NCBI GenBank assembly: GCA_018340805.1
Contig: JACMZG010001908.1
Span: 12,223,625 to 12,287,624 of the forward strand
DNA: 64,000 bases
Direction of reading: 5' to 3'
Source of the DNA: Microvelia longipes
Lineage: Eukaryota > Arthropoda > Insecta > Hemiptera > Veliidae
The translations under genes and the position numbers were made by a program. Shown here in pieces: positions 62,180 through 64,000 of this stretch; the stretch's first letter is position 1; the number at the start of each line of letters is the position of its first letter. Below the pieces are notes generated by a model, which was given only the letters and a program-made list of their open reading frames with translations, was not told where the DNA came from and did not search any database.

Positions 62180-64000
62180 GTTAGTTCCGTCGCATACTTA
62201 TGTAACAGCAAAACATAGGAATGTCAGTCGCATACTTATGTAACAGCAAAACATTAGTAAGTCAGTCGCATACTTATGTCACAGCAAAACATTGGTAAGT
62301 CAGTCGCATACTTATGTAAAAACAAAACATCTGTTGCTCTATTGCATACTTATGTAACTGCAAAATATCGGTAAGATCTGTCCATACACATGCAACTGCA
62401 AAATATTAAGTAATACATAAGTAATACAGTTAAGTTATAGAAAGTAATACATAAATGCAAGCTCTGTCGCATACTTATGAAAGTGCAAAAGATCTGTTTC
62501 TCTATCGCATACTTATGTAACTGCAAAATATTAGTAAGATCAGTCCATACTTATGAAAGTGCAAAAGATCTGTTGCTCTATCGAATATTTATGTTAGTAC
62601 AAAATATTAGCAAGCTCCATCACATACTTATGAAAGTGCAAAAGATCTGTTTGTCTATCGCATATTTATGTAACTACAAAATATTAGCAAGCTCCGTCAC
62701 ATTCTTATGAAAGTGCAAAAGATCTGTTTGTCTATCGCATATTTATGTAACTACAAAATATTAGCAAGCTCCGTCACATGCTTATGAAAGTGCAAAAGAT
62801 CTGTTTGTCTATCGCATATTTATGTAACTACAAAATATTAGCAAACTCCGTCGCAAACTTATGTAACTGATGCTAAATATTAGCAAGCTCCGTCACATAC
62901 TTATGAAAGTGCAAAAGATCTGTTGTCTATCGATATTTATGTAACTACAAAATATTAGCAAACTCCGTCGCAAACTTATGTAACTGATGCTAAATATTAG
63001 CAAGCTCCGTCACATACTTATGAAAGTGCAAAAGATCTGTTGCTCTATCGAATATTTATGTTAGTACAAAATATTAGCAAGCTCCATCACATACTTATGA
63101 AAGTGCAAAAGATCTGTTTGTCTATCGCATATTTATGTAACTACAAAATATTAGCAAGCTCCGTCACATTCTTATGAAAGTGCAAAAGATCTGTTTGTCT
63201 ATCGCATATTTATGTAACTACAAAATATTAGCAAGCTCCGTCACATGCTTATGAAAGTGCAAAAGATCTGTTTGTCTATCGCATATTTATGTAACTACAA
63301 AATATTAGCAAACTCCGTCGCAAACTTATGTAACTGATGCTAAATATTAGCAAGCTCCGTCACATACTTATAAAAGTGCAAAAGATCTGTTTGTCTATCG
63401 CATATTTATGTAACTACAAAATATTAGCAAGCTCCGTCACATTCTTATTAAAGTGCAAAAGATCTGTTAGTCTATCGCATATTTATGTAACTACAAAATA
63501 TTAGCAAGCTCCGTCACATGCTTATGAAAGTGCAAAAGATCTGTTTGTCTATCGCATATTTATGTAACTACAAAATATTAGCAAGCTCCGTCACATGCTT
63601 ATGAAAGTGCAAAAGATCTGTTTGTCTATCGCATATTTATGTAACTACAAAATATTAGCAAGCTCCGTCGCAAACTTATGTAACTGTTGCTAAATATTAG
63701 CAAGCTCCGTCACATACTTATGAAAGTGCAAAAGATCTGTTTGTCTATCGCATATTTATGTAACTACAAAATATTAGCAAGCTCCGTCACATTCTTATGA
63801 AAGTGCAAAAGATCTGTTAGTCTATCGCATATTTATGTAACTACAAATATTAGCAAGCTCCGTCACATGCTTATGAAAGTGCAAAAGATCTGTTTGTCTA
63901 TCGCATATTTATGTAACTACAAAATATTAGCAAGCTCCGTCGCAAACTTATGTAACTGATGCTAAATATTAGCAAGCTCCGTCACATACTTATGAAAGTG
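62180..64000. repeat. Satellite array with higher-order repeats
   Basis: The left edge (62180-62470) consists of diverged 38-39 bp monomers (GTCGCATACTTATGTAAC...GCAAAACATTAGTAA). From about 62460 the unit is a 77-bp dimer (A) joining GCAAGCTCCGTCACATNCTT / GTGCAAAAGATCTG and GTCTATCGCATATTTATG / CTACAAAATATTA. A 42-bp unit (B, GCAAACTCCGTCGCAAACTT then TAACTGATGC) starts at 62841, 62958, 63308, 63658 and 63930. The 350-bp spacings equal four A plus one B. The array runs past the right edge. Confidence 0.9.

Noticed and set aside
62180..64000. Array at the right edge as a possible CRISPR
   Set aside because: Units are contiguous variants of one sequence without unique spacers, in a eukaryotic context; it is a satellite.

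Overview
The window is A+T-rich, repeat-dense eukaryotic DNA from an arthropod, almost certainly an insect. The main evidence is an RR-2 (Rebers-Riddiford) chitin-binding cuticle protein gene with a tiny first exon. Arthropod-style core promoters (TATA box plus a CAGTT-type initiator), CR1/Jockey-group and RNase H-bearing LINEs, and abundant short non-autonomous elements agree with this. The order cannot be fixed; the cuticle protein would suit a beetle or hemipteran.

Three protein genes are supported, all on the + strand and all apparently encoding secreted, low-complexity structural proteins. (1) 14964-18180 is an RR-2 cuticle protein: a four-codon exon 1, a 2.4-kb intron with several repeats, and an exon 2 carrying a one-base frameshift. 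(2) 44347-48722 is a roughly 1441-residue Gln/Pro/Thr-rich secreted protein. It has a TATA/initiator promoter, an apparent two-codon first exon and a 50-nt intron. (3) 58621-60315 is a 564-residue exon of a Pro/Asn-rich secreted protein that begins directly after a splice acceptor; its first exon is uncertain. Genes 1 and 2 share one plan: a minute phase-0 first exon, then one exon starting with Ile inside the signal peptide. Gene 3 begins its large exon the same way.

The rest is mobile and repetitive DNA. At 1-3820 lies a dead CR1/Jockey-group LINE. At 19850-21960 lies a decayed LINE with reverse transcriptase and RNase H. Several short families recur: a 5S rRNA-like SINE or composite element (copies near 4.3, 13.1, 15.9, 22.3, 37.0 and 53.7 kb); a hAT-like MITE (35.0, 39.1, 57.9 kb; two copies with perfect 8-bp target duplications); a long-inverted-repeat element with CTGGCGC ends (25.7, 31.7, 32.7 kb); a family rich in CTCCCGAGGCGAAGCC modules (6.8, 9.2, 32.9, 42.1, 52.8 kb); single fold-back elements at 10.4 and 35.4 kb; and very long (TA)n tracts. 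The right edge (62.18 kb to the end) is a satellite array with clear higher-order structure.

The strongest hunting result is a set of three fold-back elements (8.57, 27.15, 30.71 kb). Each holds one intact hammerhead-ribozyme-like core on the minus strand and a mutated core in the opposite arm. Two are flanked by 13-14 bp direct repeats and carry an unpaired 36-37 nt tail on one side. This matches what is known of Penelope-like element termini. All function statements here come from reading the sequence; no database search or folding program was run.
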